From the NCBI GenBank assembly GCA_965212145.1, contig CBDBUY010000002.1, positions 62,001 to 126,000 of the forward strand: a DNA stretch of 64,000 nucleotides, written 5' to 3'. The DNA is from JAAEPI01 sp965212145 (GTDB taxonomy: Bacteria > Bacteroidota > Bacteroidia > Cytophagales > Cyclobacteriaceae). The notes under the pieces were generated by a model that searched no databases, was not told where the DNA came from, and saw only the letters and a list, made by a program, of their open reading frames with translations. Each line of letters opens with the position of its first letter. Within the stretch, counting starts at the first letter, position 1. Positions 1 through 8,118 of this stretch are shown one piece after another. The position numbers and the translations under genes were made by a program.

Positions 1-309
1 GGTATTTGTGCCATACCAGTTTCTTTGAAGCCATTTGATATCAGCTACATCCAAGTGATTAATTTTCTTGGATTCCAGCAAGGCATCAAAAGCCACCATG
101 AATGTGTACCCGCTGCAAAAGGTACCTTCGTTGCTTTTCTTTAGTATCTCAGCATTTTTGAAAAAGATAGATTTTGGTACGCCGGTGCTTGACCACTTGT
201 AACCTCCGCCTTCCAGACTGTTCGCAATCTGAAGCACACGCGAGTTGAGATTCTGCCCATGCACACTCCCAATCACCAAAACTGAAATCAAGAAAACATG
301 AAATTTCAT
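1..309 (-). CDS. Secreted protein of unknown function (3' end missing)
   Basis: The reading frame starts at an ATG (309) that overlaps the TGA of the upstream kinase gene as ATGA, which suggests translational coupling, and runs off the left edge after 103 codons. The N-terminus is a signal peptide (K at 2, a hydrophobic run of about 12 residues, then a likely cleavage near VHG-Q at residues 17-19). The visible part includes EGGGYKWSSTG (about residues 34-44) and GTFCSGYTF (about 66-74). A cysteine followed by Ser-Gly is reminiscent of the nucleophile region of NlpC/P60-like papain-fold enzymes, but the region is too short to assign it and no His or Asp partner can be checked. It is the last visible gene of the four-gene operon starting at 3248. 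Confidence 0.75.
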   Translation of the reverse strand, partial: MKFHVFLISVLVIGSVHGQNLNSRVLQIANSLEGGGYKWSSTGVPKSIFFKNAEILKKSNEGTFCSGYTFMVAFDALLESKKINHLDVADIKWLQRNWYGTNT

Positions 310-1298
310 GCGTTAAAATTACTAAGAAGCTCTTTGGCGGCCTTATTTTCAAGTCTTGGTCCAAATTTAGAAACGACTGCTGCCGCTGCTTTATTGGCCA
401 GTTTTCCTGACTCTTCGTGGCTCAGGCCATTAGTCAAGCCATATAGAAAGGCGCCCGCAAACATATCCCCCGCTCCGGTTGTATCGACAGCCTTGGCTGG
501 CACTCCAGGTACGTCAATTTTATTTTGTCCATCCCAGATCAGAGCTCCTTGTGCACTTCTTGTGATCACAAATTCATTCGCATGATTTTTCAGTGCTTCA
601 AATGCATCATTGGAATTTTCAGTTCCAGTAAAGAGCATGGCCTCTTCTTCATTGGCAAACAATAAATCAAGCCCTCCGCTTACGGCTTCTTTGCTTTGGT
701 CGGCGAAGAACTTCACCATTGCTGGGTCGGAAAACGTGTAAGCGATTTTTACACCGTATTTTTTGGCCAATTTTTTCACTTTCTGGATAGCCGGAATACC
801 TGTGGGGGAGGAAACCAAATAACCCTCTATGTAAACGTACTGGGCCATTTCTAATTCGCTCTCCATGACTTCATTTTCAGACAGATCTGCAGTGATGCCT
901 AAGTGAGTATTCATTGTCCTTTCCGCATCAGGTGTGACCATGACCAGACATTTACCTGTGGTACCGAATGGAAGTTCGGAGAGATTCGTCCTCAGTCCTA
1001 GCTGATCCATTTCTTCCTTGTAGAGCAGTCCATCCTTGTCACGGGCCACTTTACAGGTGTAGAAACCTTTCCCCCCAAATTGTGAAAGCGCGATCATGGA
1101 GTTTGCCGCCGAGCCGCCACTTTGCTTTTTCTTGATTTTTCCGTGTGCTGCTTCCACCAGGCGCTCTTGGCGGTCTTCATCCACCAAGGTCATCAATCCT
1201 TTCTCCACCTCATGATTTTTTAGGAAATCATCGTTGATTTCGATTTCATAGTCAACCAGGGCATTTCCAATGCCAAACACATCATAAAATTTCTTCAT
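306..1298 (-). CDS. PfkB-family kinase, adenosine kinase-like
   Basis: This 330-aa protein belongs to the PfkB (ribokinase) superfamily of sugar and nucleoside kinases. The N-terminal substrate motif GGSAAN is at about residues 61-66 and the C-terminal PfkB signature DTTGAGD is at 272-278, where the last Asp (278) is the expected catalytic base and GAG forms the anion hole. The N-terminal strand DVFGIGNALVDYE and the overall length match the Bacteroidetes proteins usually called adenosine kinase, which would phosphorylate adenosine to AMP in the cytoplasm. Other PfkB substrates such as ribose or inosine cannot be excluded by motif alone. The start ATG lies one base after the TAA of the glycerophosphodiesterase gene and the stop overlaps the next start, so it sits inside a tight operon. 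Confidence 0.88.
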   Translation of the reverse strand: MKKFYDVFGIGNALVDYEIEINDDFLKNHEVEKGLMTLVDEDRQERLVEAAHGKIKKKQSGGSAANSMIALSQFGGKGFYTCKVARDKDGLLYKEEMDQLGLRTNLSELPFGTTGKCLVMVTPDAERTMNTHLGITADLSENEVMESELEMAQYVYIEGYLVSSPTGIPAIQKVKKLAKKYGVKIAYTFSDPAMVKFFADQSKEAVSGGLDLLFANEEEAMLFTGTENSNDAFEALKNHANEFVITRSAQGALIWDGQNKIDVPGVPAKAVDTTGAGDMFAGAFLYGLTNGLSHEESGKLANKAAAAVVSKFGPRLENKAAKELLSNFNA

Positions 1299-1299
1299 G

Positions 1300-2175
1300 T
1301 TATTTCGTTCGATTTGGGTAATCTGTGATTATGCCGTCCACTCCCCACTCCAACAACCGATCCATGTCCGGTCGTTCGTTTACTGTCCATGGGATTACTT
1401 TCATTCCGGCATTTTGAAGCTCTTTCACCACTTCAGAGGAGAGGAGCATATAGTCACAGCTGTATATTTCAGGCATAAAGCCCAGCGAATCAATATTTTC
1501 ATTCCAATAGAGGTCATTTTCAATTAACAAGGCCAAAGTGACATTCGGGTAATTGTTGTTAAAATATTGAAGTACTCTAAAATCAAAAGATTGGATAGTC
1601 ACGCGACTCCAATCGAGATTTTCATTAACCAGGTCATAGACCAGATTTGAGAATTTAGGGACGCTGGGGTGATAAATGTTGTCAGCATCTTCACGCGACT
1701 TGATTTCCAAATTGTAGTTCACCAACGGTAAGCTTTTATCCGTCAAATAGCTTTCAACAGCGTCAATAACATCCTTCAGCAAAGGCTTAGAAACGGCCAT
1801 TTTTTTCTGTTCCGGAAATCGAGGATGTATCCGCAGACCCACATCAAATTTGGCAACCTGCTCGTAGGTCATTTTATAAATATTGTACTTCATCGCATCT
1901 TCGTCGGGAAAGCGATAATTATTGGAATCAATTGCGATTTCCGCATTCATGTAGGGCTCATGACTCACCAAAACCTGAGAATCTGCGGTTATGGCTAGGT
2001 CCATCTCCAGGGTATTCACTCCCAGATCAATGGCATGAATGAAACCCGGAATGGTGTTTTCGGGCATCAGGCCTCTGGCCCCTCTATGGCCTTGCAGGTC
2101 AATGTCCTCAAAAGTCTTTGGAGTTTTGGAACAACTCATAAGTATTATGAGAGCAAATAAGTAAGGGTTCTTCAC
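1300..2175 (-). CDS. Glycerophosphodiester phosphodiesterase, lipoprotein
   Basis: This 291-aa enzyme would hydrolyse glycerophosphodiesters to glycerol-3-phosphate and an alcohol. A lipobox (LMSC, Cys15) follows a short hydrophobic N-terminus, so it should be lipid-anchored in the envelope. The GDPD fold is clear: HRGARG with catalytic His30, PENT (Glu39), LEMDL with metal ligands Glu57 and Asp59, and SHEP with His72; near the C-terminus there is the usual IPWTVN and DGIITDYP. The start is GTG, overlapping the upstream stop as TAGTG, so it is probably translated by coupling. It lies between a metallophosphoesterase and a nucleoside kinase gene, suggesting a shared phosphoester-handling operon, which is inference. 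Confidence 0.9.
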   Translation of the reverse strand: MKNPYLFALIILMSCSKTPKTFEDIDLQGHRGARGLMPENTIPGFIHAIDLGVNTLEMDLAITADSQVLVSHEPYMNAEIAIDSNNYRFPDEDAMKYNIYKMTYEQVAKFDVGLRIHPRFPEQKKMAVSKPLLKDVIDAVESYLTDKSLPLVNYNLEIKSREDADNIYHPSVPKFSNLVYDLVNENLDWSRVTIQSFDFRVLQYFNNNYPNVTLALLIENDLYWNENIDSLGFMPEIYSCDYMLLSSEVVKELQNAGMKVIPWTVNERPDMDRLLEWGVDGIITDYPNRTK

Positions 2176-3248
2176 TAGGCGAGAAACTTTATGCGGGCAA
2201 AGATATAATCGAGCGACTCCTCGTTGATAACCATTCGGTAGAAATCGGAGTTGCCCAATTGCTCCGCCTCATATCCGCTTTGCCTGAGGTATTTTTTTGA
2301 GATGTTTTTATCGAACCAGTGCACCAGGCGGATTTTCCCATTGGATATCTCCAGACAGGTCATGCCTCTTTTCCCAATTACACAACCGGAATTAAATAAA
2401 CATGGAACATGAAAAGCTTTGTTATAGACATTAGTTGAGAGCGGATTTGAATTTTGTCTTTTCAAATATTTTTTCAGCTCTCTCTTCAGCTCTTTAATTC
2501 CGGATTGGGTTTCATCACTAGCATCACCCGAGGCATATTGCCTACACAGCTGTTCTATCCGAAATCTGATACGCTCCACTTTATGCATAGATTCGAACAG
2601 GGGTCGGTGAGTATGTCCTATTACAGTAGCGCACTTGTTTAAATTGGAATAAGAATAAATGCGCTTTTCAATCTTGAATTGTTTGATGCTATCATGCGCA
2701 ACAGAGTAGTTCCTGATGCCAAGAGGATTGGCAAAATATTTTAGGGTGAAGCCAACGAACTGGTTGTGCTCCTGGAAGCCTTTTGACGCCTGGTGGCCAT
2801 GAAATATGTTAAGGAAATAATCTTTGTATCGAAATCGGATTGACTCGATGGGGCTGTACCTAGACTGAAGTTCAGGCGAAACGCCCAGTGCCAAATCGTG
2901 ATTACCGAAAATCTTTATTAGCTTCTTCTGACTCAGAAATTCATCGAAGAGTTTATAAATTTCTGACCAGGTAGACTGGATTTTTTCTAATGGAAATCGG
3001 AGCATTTCCTCCACATCTCCATTGAGAATCAAGCCAAAATCTTTTTCCAGATAATATCGGTCAAGGACGGCTTGTAATAATTGTGAATTGGGTTTGAAGT
3101 CGTCGGTAGAACTGCCATCGCCCATATGAAGATCACTAAAAATGACCCATGATTGAGTTTCATCCAAAGGCAACATTGAACTCTTGCTAAGCATGTGGTC
3201 CATGCTTTTAAATATCAACCTGTGACCTGCCTTGATTTTATGGGCCAT
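2175..3248 (-). CDS. Calcineurin-like metallophosphoesterase
   Basis: This 357-aa protein carries all blocks of the calcineurin-like phosphoesterase fold: SDLHMGD (Asp39, His41), LNGDVEE (Asp78), GNHD (116-118), a later HGH, and IGHTHRP, which together bind two metal ions. There is no signal peptide, so it is cytoplasmic or peripheral. It resembles the UDP-2,3-diacylglucosamine hydrolase (LpxH) neighbourhood of the superfamily in having an inserted helical part, but residues specific for LpxH are not obvious, so the substrate is left open. It is the first gene of the operon leading to the glycerophosphodiesterase and kinase. A 64-bp gap separates it from the next gene upstream and probably holds its promoter, though I saw no convincing motif. 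Confidence 0.85.
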   Translation of the reverse strand: MAHKIKAGHRLIFKSMDHMLSKSSMLPLDETQSWVIFSDLHMGDGSSTDDFKPNSQLLQAVLDRYYLEKDFGLILNGDVEEMLRFPLEKIQSTWSEIYKLFDEFLSQKKLIKIFGNHDLALGVSPELQSRYSPIESIRFRYKDYFLNIFHGHQASKGFQEHNQFVGFTLKYFANPLGIRNYSVAHDSIKQFKIEKRIYSYSNLNKCATVIGHTHRPLFESMHKVERIRFRIEQLCRQYASGDASDETQSGIKELKRELKKYLKRQNSNPLSTNVYNKAFHVPCLFNSGCVIGKRGMTCLEISNGKIRLVHWFDKNISKKYLRQSGYEAEQLGNSDFYRMVINEESLDYIFARIKFLA

Positions 3249-3312
3249 GCTGACCGCAAATTAGACTAATTGTCTATGCGAGATGTTAAGGAAAAATTAA
3301 CTTTCTGTGAGA

Positions 3313-4218
3313 CTAATCTGGCGCGTATAGCACTGATAAAGTGCCAAGTGCCACGTCTACGTCCAAAGTCATCAAATTTTTCGCCTCCGGAGTATAGCTG
3401 TGATTCACGAAAACATTGTCTTCGACTTCCTCGAAATCTTCCGCCATTCTAATACCACAGAAAGGGGAGTCTTTGAGATAGATAATAACAGGTGTTCCTT
3501 TTGTTGGGATCAATACATCCAGAGAGCCTGCACCGATTTTGGCATCACAACGAACCTTGTTTGATTCTTTCCCCCTGAAATCCAAAGTAGCGGTACCGAA
3601 TCCAATATCCGCCACAAAATTGGAGGCTCGGGCATTGGCGAGATTCATGGTTTCAAGTGAGCCTAGATCGACCTTGACAAAGAAGGTGTCCATCTCGATG
3701 AGATTGAGCTGATCTTCTCCATATCCGATCTTGACATTGGCACTGCCGGAGCTCAACCACATCTTGTTCATTTTGATGTTGCTGAGATCTACCTCTGTGT
3801 TTCCCACACCATACTTCATATAAAAGCGATAAACCTTATCCTCACTGACCAGGATTTTCCAGTAGTTGCCGTCCTCTTCCTTGGAGTCCTTTGAGATCAC
3901 AAAGGAGAATCCTTCTCCGAATTTGAAGGAGTTGTAAACATCCAATTCCAGGTTAGCGTAGCAGGTTTTTCCTTTGAATTTTGTTTTGAAAGAGGGGTTG
4001 ATGCGCTCCAGGTCCGGATTTCCATAGATGACCATCGGATACTTCGAAGCGGAGTAGTTCTTGATATAGGAATTGCCCCGGGCGGCTTTCAATGTGAAAT
4101 CCACCGTGTCAAAACTGCACGTTTCTTTGATTGTGTAGAATTTTTTTAACTGCGAATGCGAGTTAAAACTAAAGAGCAGGCATACCCCTGCCACTAATAC
4201 GAGCCGCACCATGGGCAT
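3313..4218 (-). CDS. Secreted beta-strand protein, DUF4097-like
   Basis: This 301-aa protein of unknown function has a clear signal peptide (MPMVRLVLVAGVCLLFSFNS, cleavage near residue 22). After it comes a series of short, regularly spaced beta strands in which glycine and charged residues alternate (for example VGNTEVDLSNIKM, SANVKIGYGEDQL, GFGTATLDFRG, IGAGSLDVLIP, ALGTLSVLY). This pattern is that of the putative auto-transporter adhesin head / DUF4097 beta-helix group, as in the two proteins encoded at 12.2-13.9 kb. It probably lies in the periplasm or on the outer membrane. It is a single gene, with the metallophosphoesterase operon downstream and dnaJ upstream on the same strand. No catalytic motif is seen. 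Confidence 0.75.
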   Translation of the reverse strand: MPMVRLVLVAGVCLLFSFNSHSQLKKFYTIKETCSFDTVDFTLKAARGNSYIKNYSASKYPMVIYGNPDLERINPSFKTKFKGKTCYANLELDVYNSFKFGEGFSFVISKDSKEEDGNYWKILVSEDKVYRFYMKYGVGNTEVDLSNIKMNKMWLSSGSANVKIGYGEDQLNLIEMDTFFVKVDLGSLETMNLANARASNFVADIGFGTATLDFRGKESNKVRCDAKIGAGSLDVLIPTKGTPVIIYLKDSPFCGIRMAEDFEEVEDNVFVNHSYTPEAKNLMTLDVDVALGTLSVLYAPD

Positions 4219-4261
4219 CCAAACGGGAATGTTAAATGTAGGTTGCGTCAGAATGAACTTA

Positions 4262-5374
4262 TTAGAAAAATTCTTTCATTTTCTCAAAGAAGGACTTTTC
4301 AGCTTTGGACGGATCTGGCTGGAAATTCTCCGCATCTCGCAAACCTTCCAAGATATCTTTTTCTTCTTTGGTAAGTTGCTTTGGTGTCCAGACATTGACA
4401 TAGACCAGTTGATCGCCCACTCCATAGCTATCGATGGATTTGATGCCCTTGCCTCGTAATCTGAGCACTTTTCCGCTCTGAGTGCCCGGTTCCAGCTTGA
4501 TTTTAACCTTGCCGTCTATTGTGGGTACTTCAACGGATGACCCTAGGGCGGCATCCACGAAACTCACATGCAGGTCAAAAATCACATTGTTGCCATCTCT
4601 TTGGAATCTTTCGTCCGTTACTTCCTCCACCAATATCAACAAGTCGCCTGGAATTCCTCCGGCCACCTCGTTTCCTTTTCCGGACATGGAGAGCTGCATG
4701 CCGTCTGCTACACCTGCGGGTATTTTAATGGAGACAATTTCCTCCTGCTTTCGCATGCCCGTGCTATCCGTGCCTTTGCCTCGGGCATCCACCGTCTGAC
4801 CGGCTCCCCCGCAAGTTGGACACGTGGAAGTAGAGACCATCTGGCCGAGCATGGTGTTCATCACGCGCTTCACTTGGCCTGTTCCGTTACAAGCCTGACA
4901 GCTTTTGAAGGTTGTATCTGGGTCGACAACCAGTCGGTTGACTTTAATTTTCTTTTCAACACCTTTTGCGATTTCTGTCAGGGTGAGCTTGAGCTTGATA
5001 CGAAGGTTAGAACCTTTACGTGTGCGTTGGCTTCTGCCACCGCCTCCACCACCGAAGAAGCTGTCAAATGGGCTGCCTCCACCTCCGAAGATATCTCCGA
5101 ACTGGGAGAAGATATCTTCCATGTTCATGTTGCCGCCACTGAAGCCACCGCCAACTCCCTGATGACCGAATTGATCGTAGCGTTGACGTTTCTGAGGGTC
5201 TCTTAAAACCTCATAAGCTTCTGCTGCCTCCTTGAATTTGTCTTCTGCCGATGGGTCATCCGGATTTTTATCCGGGTGGAATTTGATGGCAGTTTTGCGA
5301 TAGGCCTTTTTGATTTCCTCCTCACTAGCCGATTTATCGACTCCCAATATTTCGTAGTAATCTCTCTTCGCCAT
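4262..5374 (-). CDS. dnaJ: Chaperone protein DnaJ with only two of four zinc motifs
   Basis: The 370-aa Hsp40 co-chaperone stimulates the ATPase of DnaK. The J domain (1-70) has the essential HPD at 33-35; a Gly/Phe-rich linker follows (about 70-115), then the substrate-binding C-terminal domain with VKIPAGV-type strands. The zinc region is unusual. Canonical DnaJ has four CxxCxGxG motifs, but here only CQACNGTG (Cys159, Cys162) and CPTCGGAG (Cys185, Cys188) remain. The expected places of motif 1 (about 147-154) and motif 4 (about 196-203) contain no cysteine. Motifs 1 and 4 jointly form zinc site I, so one complete site is lost while site II is kept. The gene is 3 bp downstream of grpE, in the same operon. 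Confidence 0.97.
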   Translation of the reverse strand: MAKRDYYEILGVDKSASEEEIKKAYRKTAIKFHPDKNPDDPSAEDKFKEAAEAYEVLRDPQKRQRYDQFGHQGVGGGFSGGNMNMEDIFSQFGDIFGGGGSPFDSFFGGGGGGRSQRTRKGSNLRIKLKLTLTEIAKGVEKKIKVNRLVVDPDTTFKSCQACNGTGQVKRVMNTMLGQMVSTSTCPTCGGAGQTVDARGKGTDSTGMRKQEEIVSIKIPAGVADGMQLSMSGKGNEVAGGIPGDLLILVEEVTDERFQRDGNNVIFDLHVSFVDAALGSSVEVPTIDGKVKIKLEPGTQSGKVLRLRGKGIKSIDSYGVGDQLVYVNVWTPKQLTKEEKDILEGLRDAENFQPDPSKAEKSFFEKMKEFF

Positions 5375-5377
5375 GGC

Positions 5378-5971
5378 CTATTGTTGTTTCGCTCCCGTCA
5401 CGACTTTCGCAAAGCGAATGACTGTTTCTCCAAGAAAATATCCTGGCTCTACAACATCCACGATTTTGCCTTCTAATTTTTTTTCTGCAGGAATTTGCGT
5501 GATGGCTTCATGAAACTCGTCATCAAACTTGTCACCCTTTTTGATCTCCATTTTTTTCAAGCCTTTGGCCTGGAGAGTTTTACTGAATTTTTGTTGTATC
5601 AGATCGAGCCCTTCTTTCACCGATTCCAGAGTAGCCTTTTCGTCATTGGCTGATTGCAAAGCCCTGTCCAAATCATCCATTATGGGTAATAGATTCTCAA
5701 TCACCGATCTGCCGGCTGTCGAAATGAGGTCGTTCTTTTCTTTGGCTGTTCTTCGTCTGAAGTTTTCAAACTCCGAATATAGCCGCAAGTACTTGTCCTT
5801 AGCTTCGGTGGCCGCTAATTCCGCCTTTTCCAGTTCAGAAAGCTCTTCCTCCTCTGGCGTCTGTTCTTCCTGACTGTTTGTCTCAGCAGAATCGGTCGCT
5901 TTTTCCTCTTGTTGAGTTTCTACCTGCTCCTTGATCTCCTCTTTAACTTCTTCTTTTTTCTCTTTGCTCAT
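5378..5971 (-). CDS. grpE: GrpE nucleotide exchange factor
   Basis: This 197-aa protein is the exchange factor that releases ADP from DnaK. The first 60 residues are highly acidic and low-complexity (Glu, Gln and Lys runs), as is common in GrpE. The long dimerisation helix follows (LRLYSEFENFRRRTAKEKND), then the beta domain with the family signature ending in VEPGYFLGETVIRFAKVVV-like sequence. It precedes dnaJ by 3 bp, so the two are cotranscribed; dnaK is not in the window. Upstream, between grpE and obg, lies a tandem octamer repeat (6034-6049) that could be an operator. Confidence 0.97.
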   Translation of the reverse strand: MSKEKKEEVKEEIKEQVETQQEEKATDSAETNSQEEQTPEEEELSELEKAELAATEAKDKYLRLYSEFENFRRRTAKEKNDLISTAGRSVIENLLPIMDDLDRALQSANDEKATLESVKEGLDLIQQKFSKTLQAKGLKKMEIKKGDKFDDEFHEAITQIPAEKKLEGKIVDVVEPGYFLGETVIRFAKVVTGAKQQ

Positions 5972-6033
5972 TTTCCTTGTATTCGAATTCAGTCATCGCG
6001 CAAATGACAACAATATTGCCAAAGCCTGTTTTG

Positions 6034-6049
6034 TGTCAGATTGTCAGAT
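6034..6049. repeat. Tandem octamer TGTCAGAT x2 upstream of grpE-dnaJ
   Basis: Two exact, adjacent copies of TGTCAGAT lie 63-78 bp upstream of the grpE start and touch the last base of the obg stop codon. On the grpE strand this reads ATCTGACA twice. The position, upstream of a chaperone operon and with nothing coding there, makes a regulator-binding site plausible, but the motif is not one I can tie to a known heat-shock regulator, and chance is possible in a 16-bp stretch. Confidence 0.4.
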
Positions 6050-7032
6050 TAGTTCAGTTTTTGCCAGATCATGTCCTTTAATTTCAGGATGCCCTGATTG
6101 GTCATGCTTGAGATGAAAATGTGTTCAACCGGAGGTAGTTCTTTCTGCATTTCCGTCATCAATTCTTCATCAAGTAGGTCACTTTTGGTGATCGCCAGCA
6201 ATCGTTTCTTGTCCAGCAATTCAGGATTGTGTTTTTGAAGTTCGTTTAGCAGGATTTCATATTCTTTTTTGATGTCGGCTGCATCAGCCGGGATCATGAA
6301 AAGCAACATGGGATTTCGCTCGATGTGACGCAAGAACCTTGTTCCAATGCCCTTACCTTCGGCTGCCCCTTCAATTATCCCTGGGATATCAGCCATGACA
6401 AAGGATTTGTAATCACGGTACTCCACCACACCCAGATTAGGGGTAAGGGTCGTAAACGGATAATCCGCAATCTCTGGCTTAGCAGCAGACACGACCGACA
6501 GGAGGGTAGATTTACCGGCATTAGGGAAACCTACGAGTCCAACATCAGCCAAAATTTTCAATTCGAGAATGATGGTCTTTTCCTGGCCTTCCAATCCTGG
6601 CTGAGCATATCTTGGTGCTTGATTAGTGGAGGTTTTGAAATGGTAGTTTCCCTGACCACCCTTACCGCCATGCAGGAGAATTTGCTCCTCTCCATCCTCC
6701 AGAATCTCCAGTAATTTCTCCCCAGTTTCCTCGTCTCTTGCCACTGTGCCAATAGGCACTTCTAAAATGATGTCCTGACCATCTGCTCCGAACTTCCGTT
6801 GACCTTCGCCATTACCACCATGATCGGCTTTGATGTGCTTGCGGTACTTTAAGTGGAGGAGTGTCCATAGTTGTTTGTTGCCCCTCAAGATGACGTGCCC
6901 ACCACGACCACCGTCACCGCCATCTGGGCCGCCCTTTGGCACGTACTTTTCTCTTCTGAAATGGGAGGAGCCAGCTCCGCCATCACCTGAGCTGCCGAAA
7001 AATTTGACGTAATCTATAAAGTTGGATTCCAC
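6049..7032 (-). CDS. obg: Obg/CgtA ribosome-assembly GTPase
   Basis: This 327-aa essential GTPase acts in 50S subunit maturation and stress signalling. The glycine-rich Obg fold occupies residues 1-158 (repeats such as GGDGGRGGH and GGKGGQGNYHF). The G domain begins with P-loop GFPNAGKST (168-176), followed by DIPGIIEGA (switch II) and TKSD (G4). The protein ends shortly after the G domain, so the C-terminal OCT domain of E. coli CgtA is absent, as in many Bacteroidetes. The start is GTG at 7032, fixed by the conserved first residues ESNFIDYVK. It lies 11 bp downstream of adk and is probably cotranscribed with it. Confidence 0.97.
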   Translation of the reverse strand: MESNFIDYVKFFGSSGDGGAGSSHFRREKYVPKGGPDGGDGGRGGHVILRGNKQLWTLLHLKYRKHIKADHGGNGEGQRKFGADGQDIILEVPIGTVARDEETGEKLLEILEDGEEQILLHGGKGGQGNYHFKTSTNQAPRYAQPGLEGQEKTIILELKILADVGLVGFPNAGKSTLLSVVSAAKPEIADYPFTTLTPNLGVVEYRDYKSFVMADIPGIIEGAAEGKGIGTRFLRHIERNPMLLFMIPADAADIKKEYEILLNELQKHNPELLDKKRLLAITKSDLLDEELMTEMQKELPPVEHIFISSMTNQGILKLKDMIWQKLN

Positions 7033-7043
7033 AGCTCTGATTT

Positions 7044-7616
7044 TTAGAACTGCTTGATAGACTCTTCGATGGATTGATAGATTTCATCGATGCTACCCAC
7101 GCCATTCACCTCGTTGTATTTTCCTGCCTCCTTGTAAAATTCCGCGACAGGAGTTGTTTCCTTGTTATAGACTCTGATTCGGTTGGCAATTTTTTCTTCG
7201 TCTTGGTCATCTACTCGACCTGAGGTTTTGCCTCTGCTAAGCAGTCTTGTTTTCAATTCATCTTCAGGGACGACCAACGCGACCATTCCTGAAATTTCCA
7301 AGTTGTGACTGGCCATCATTTTGTCCAGTGCCTCTGCTTGGGCTACCGTGCGAGGGAAGCCGTCGAAAATAAATCCATTGCTATCAAGGTGATCCTTGAT
7401 CTTTTCTTCGACCATACCGATCACAACTTTGTCCGGCACCAAGTTCCCATCGTCCATATAGCTCTGAGCCAACTTACCCAGTTCAGTTCCTTCTCCGAGG
7501 TGTTTTCTGAAGAGATCTCCGGTGGACAAATGAATCAAACCATGATTTTTTATCAGGTTTTCACTTTGGGTTCCTTTGCCGGCTCCCGGAGGGCCGAACA
7601 ACACTAGATTTAGCAT
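7044..7616 (-). CDS. adk: Adenylate kinase
   Basis: This 190-aa cytoplasmic enzyme interconverts ATP + AMP and 2 ADP. Its P-loop is GPPGAGKGTQ (8-17), the AMP-binding part STGDLFR follows, then DGFPRTVAQA and the short LID region (RGKTSGRVDDQDEE). The absence of the roughly 30-residue zinc-type LID insertion makes this the short form, common in Bacteroidetes. It leads the adk-obg pair and has a good Bacteroidetes-type promoter directly upstream, divergent from the small membrane protein gene at 7669. Confidence 0.97.
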   Translation of the reverse strand: MLNLVLFGPPGAGKGTQSENLIKNHGLIHLSTGDLFRKHLGEGTELGKLAQSYMDDGNLVPDKVVIGMVEEKIKDHLDSNGFIFDGFPRTVAQAEALDKMMASHNLEISGMVALVVPEDELKTRLLSRGKTSGRVDDQDEEKIANRIRVYNKETTPVAEFYKEAGKYNEVNGVGSIDEIYQSIEESIKQF

Positions 7617-7638
7617 ATCTTAAATTAAAAAAAGAGGG

Positions 7639-7669
7639 CAAAGATAGAATCAATATTTTCGCGGATCAA
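7639..7669 (-). promoter_or_regulatory. Promoter of adk-obg
   Basis: On the minus strand, TTG (7669-7667), a 20-bp spacer, then TATCTTTG (7646-7639) match the Bacteroidetes consensus TTG-N17-23-TAnnTTTG. The -7 element ends 22 bp before the adk ATG, giving a short leader. The TTG overlaps the start codon of the divergent gene. Confidence 0.65.
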
Positions 7670-8118
7670 TGATGGAGGAAATACTGAAATATTTAACGGT
7701 CTATGCACTGAGCGGAATCAAGTTCATTTTTGGACCCACGCTTGGAATAGCCTATGGTTTTCACTGGGTGATCACTGCTACTTTGTCGGCTCTAGGCATG
7801 ATGACGACTGTTTACATTTTTACATTTTTTGGGCCTCAACTTCAGCGATTTACAGATCGTTTTAAGAAAAAAGACCGCAAACTTTTCACCAAAAAGAACC
7901 GCCGCTTTGTGAAAATCTGGCGAAAGTACGGAGTGAAGGGGATTGCCTTGGTTACGCCTGTCATACTTATGCCCATCGGTGGAGCCATTCTGGTAAATGT
8001 CCTGGGTGGGAAACGAAGTAAGATAATTTTTTGGATGTGGGTGAGCGCGATTGGCCATTCATTCGTTCAGACGTTCATTTATCAGAACGGCTTTGATTTC
8101 ATCAAATCACTTTTCTGA
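7669..8118 (+). CDS. Small integral membrane protein (SNARE/small-export type)
   Basis: This 149-aa membrane protein has about four hydrophobic segments (roughly residues 8-28, 31-53, 93-113 and 123-145) separated by a very basic cytoplasmic loop (FKKKDRKLFTKKNRRF, about 65-80). The repeated GP and PIGG patterns in the helices and the size recall the YqaA / small multidrug export group distantly related to DedA transporters. The function is not established. Two start codons (ATG at 7669 and 7672) are adjacent. Its 3' end overlaps the convergent serine deaminase gene by 12 bp. It is divergent from adk. Confidence 0.7.
   Translation: MMEEILKYLTVYALSGIKFIFGPTLGIAYGFHWVITATLSALGMMTTVYIFTFFGPQLQRFTDRFKKKDRKLFTKKNRRFVKIWRKYGVKGIALVTPVILMPIGGAILVNVLGGKRSKIIFWMWVSAIGHSFVQTFIYQNGFDFIKSLF

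Noticed and set aside
4568..5206. Long open frame on the plus strand opposite dnaJ (212 codons)
   Set aside because: It runs antisense to the conserved DnaJ coding sequence and its translation shows no recognisable family; it follows from the Gly-rich codons of dnaJ.
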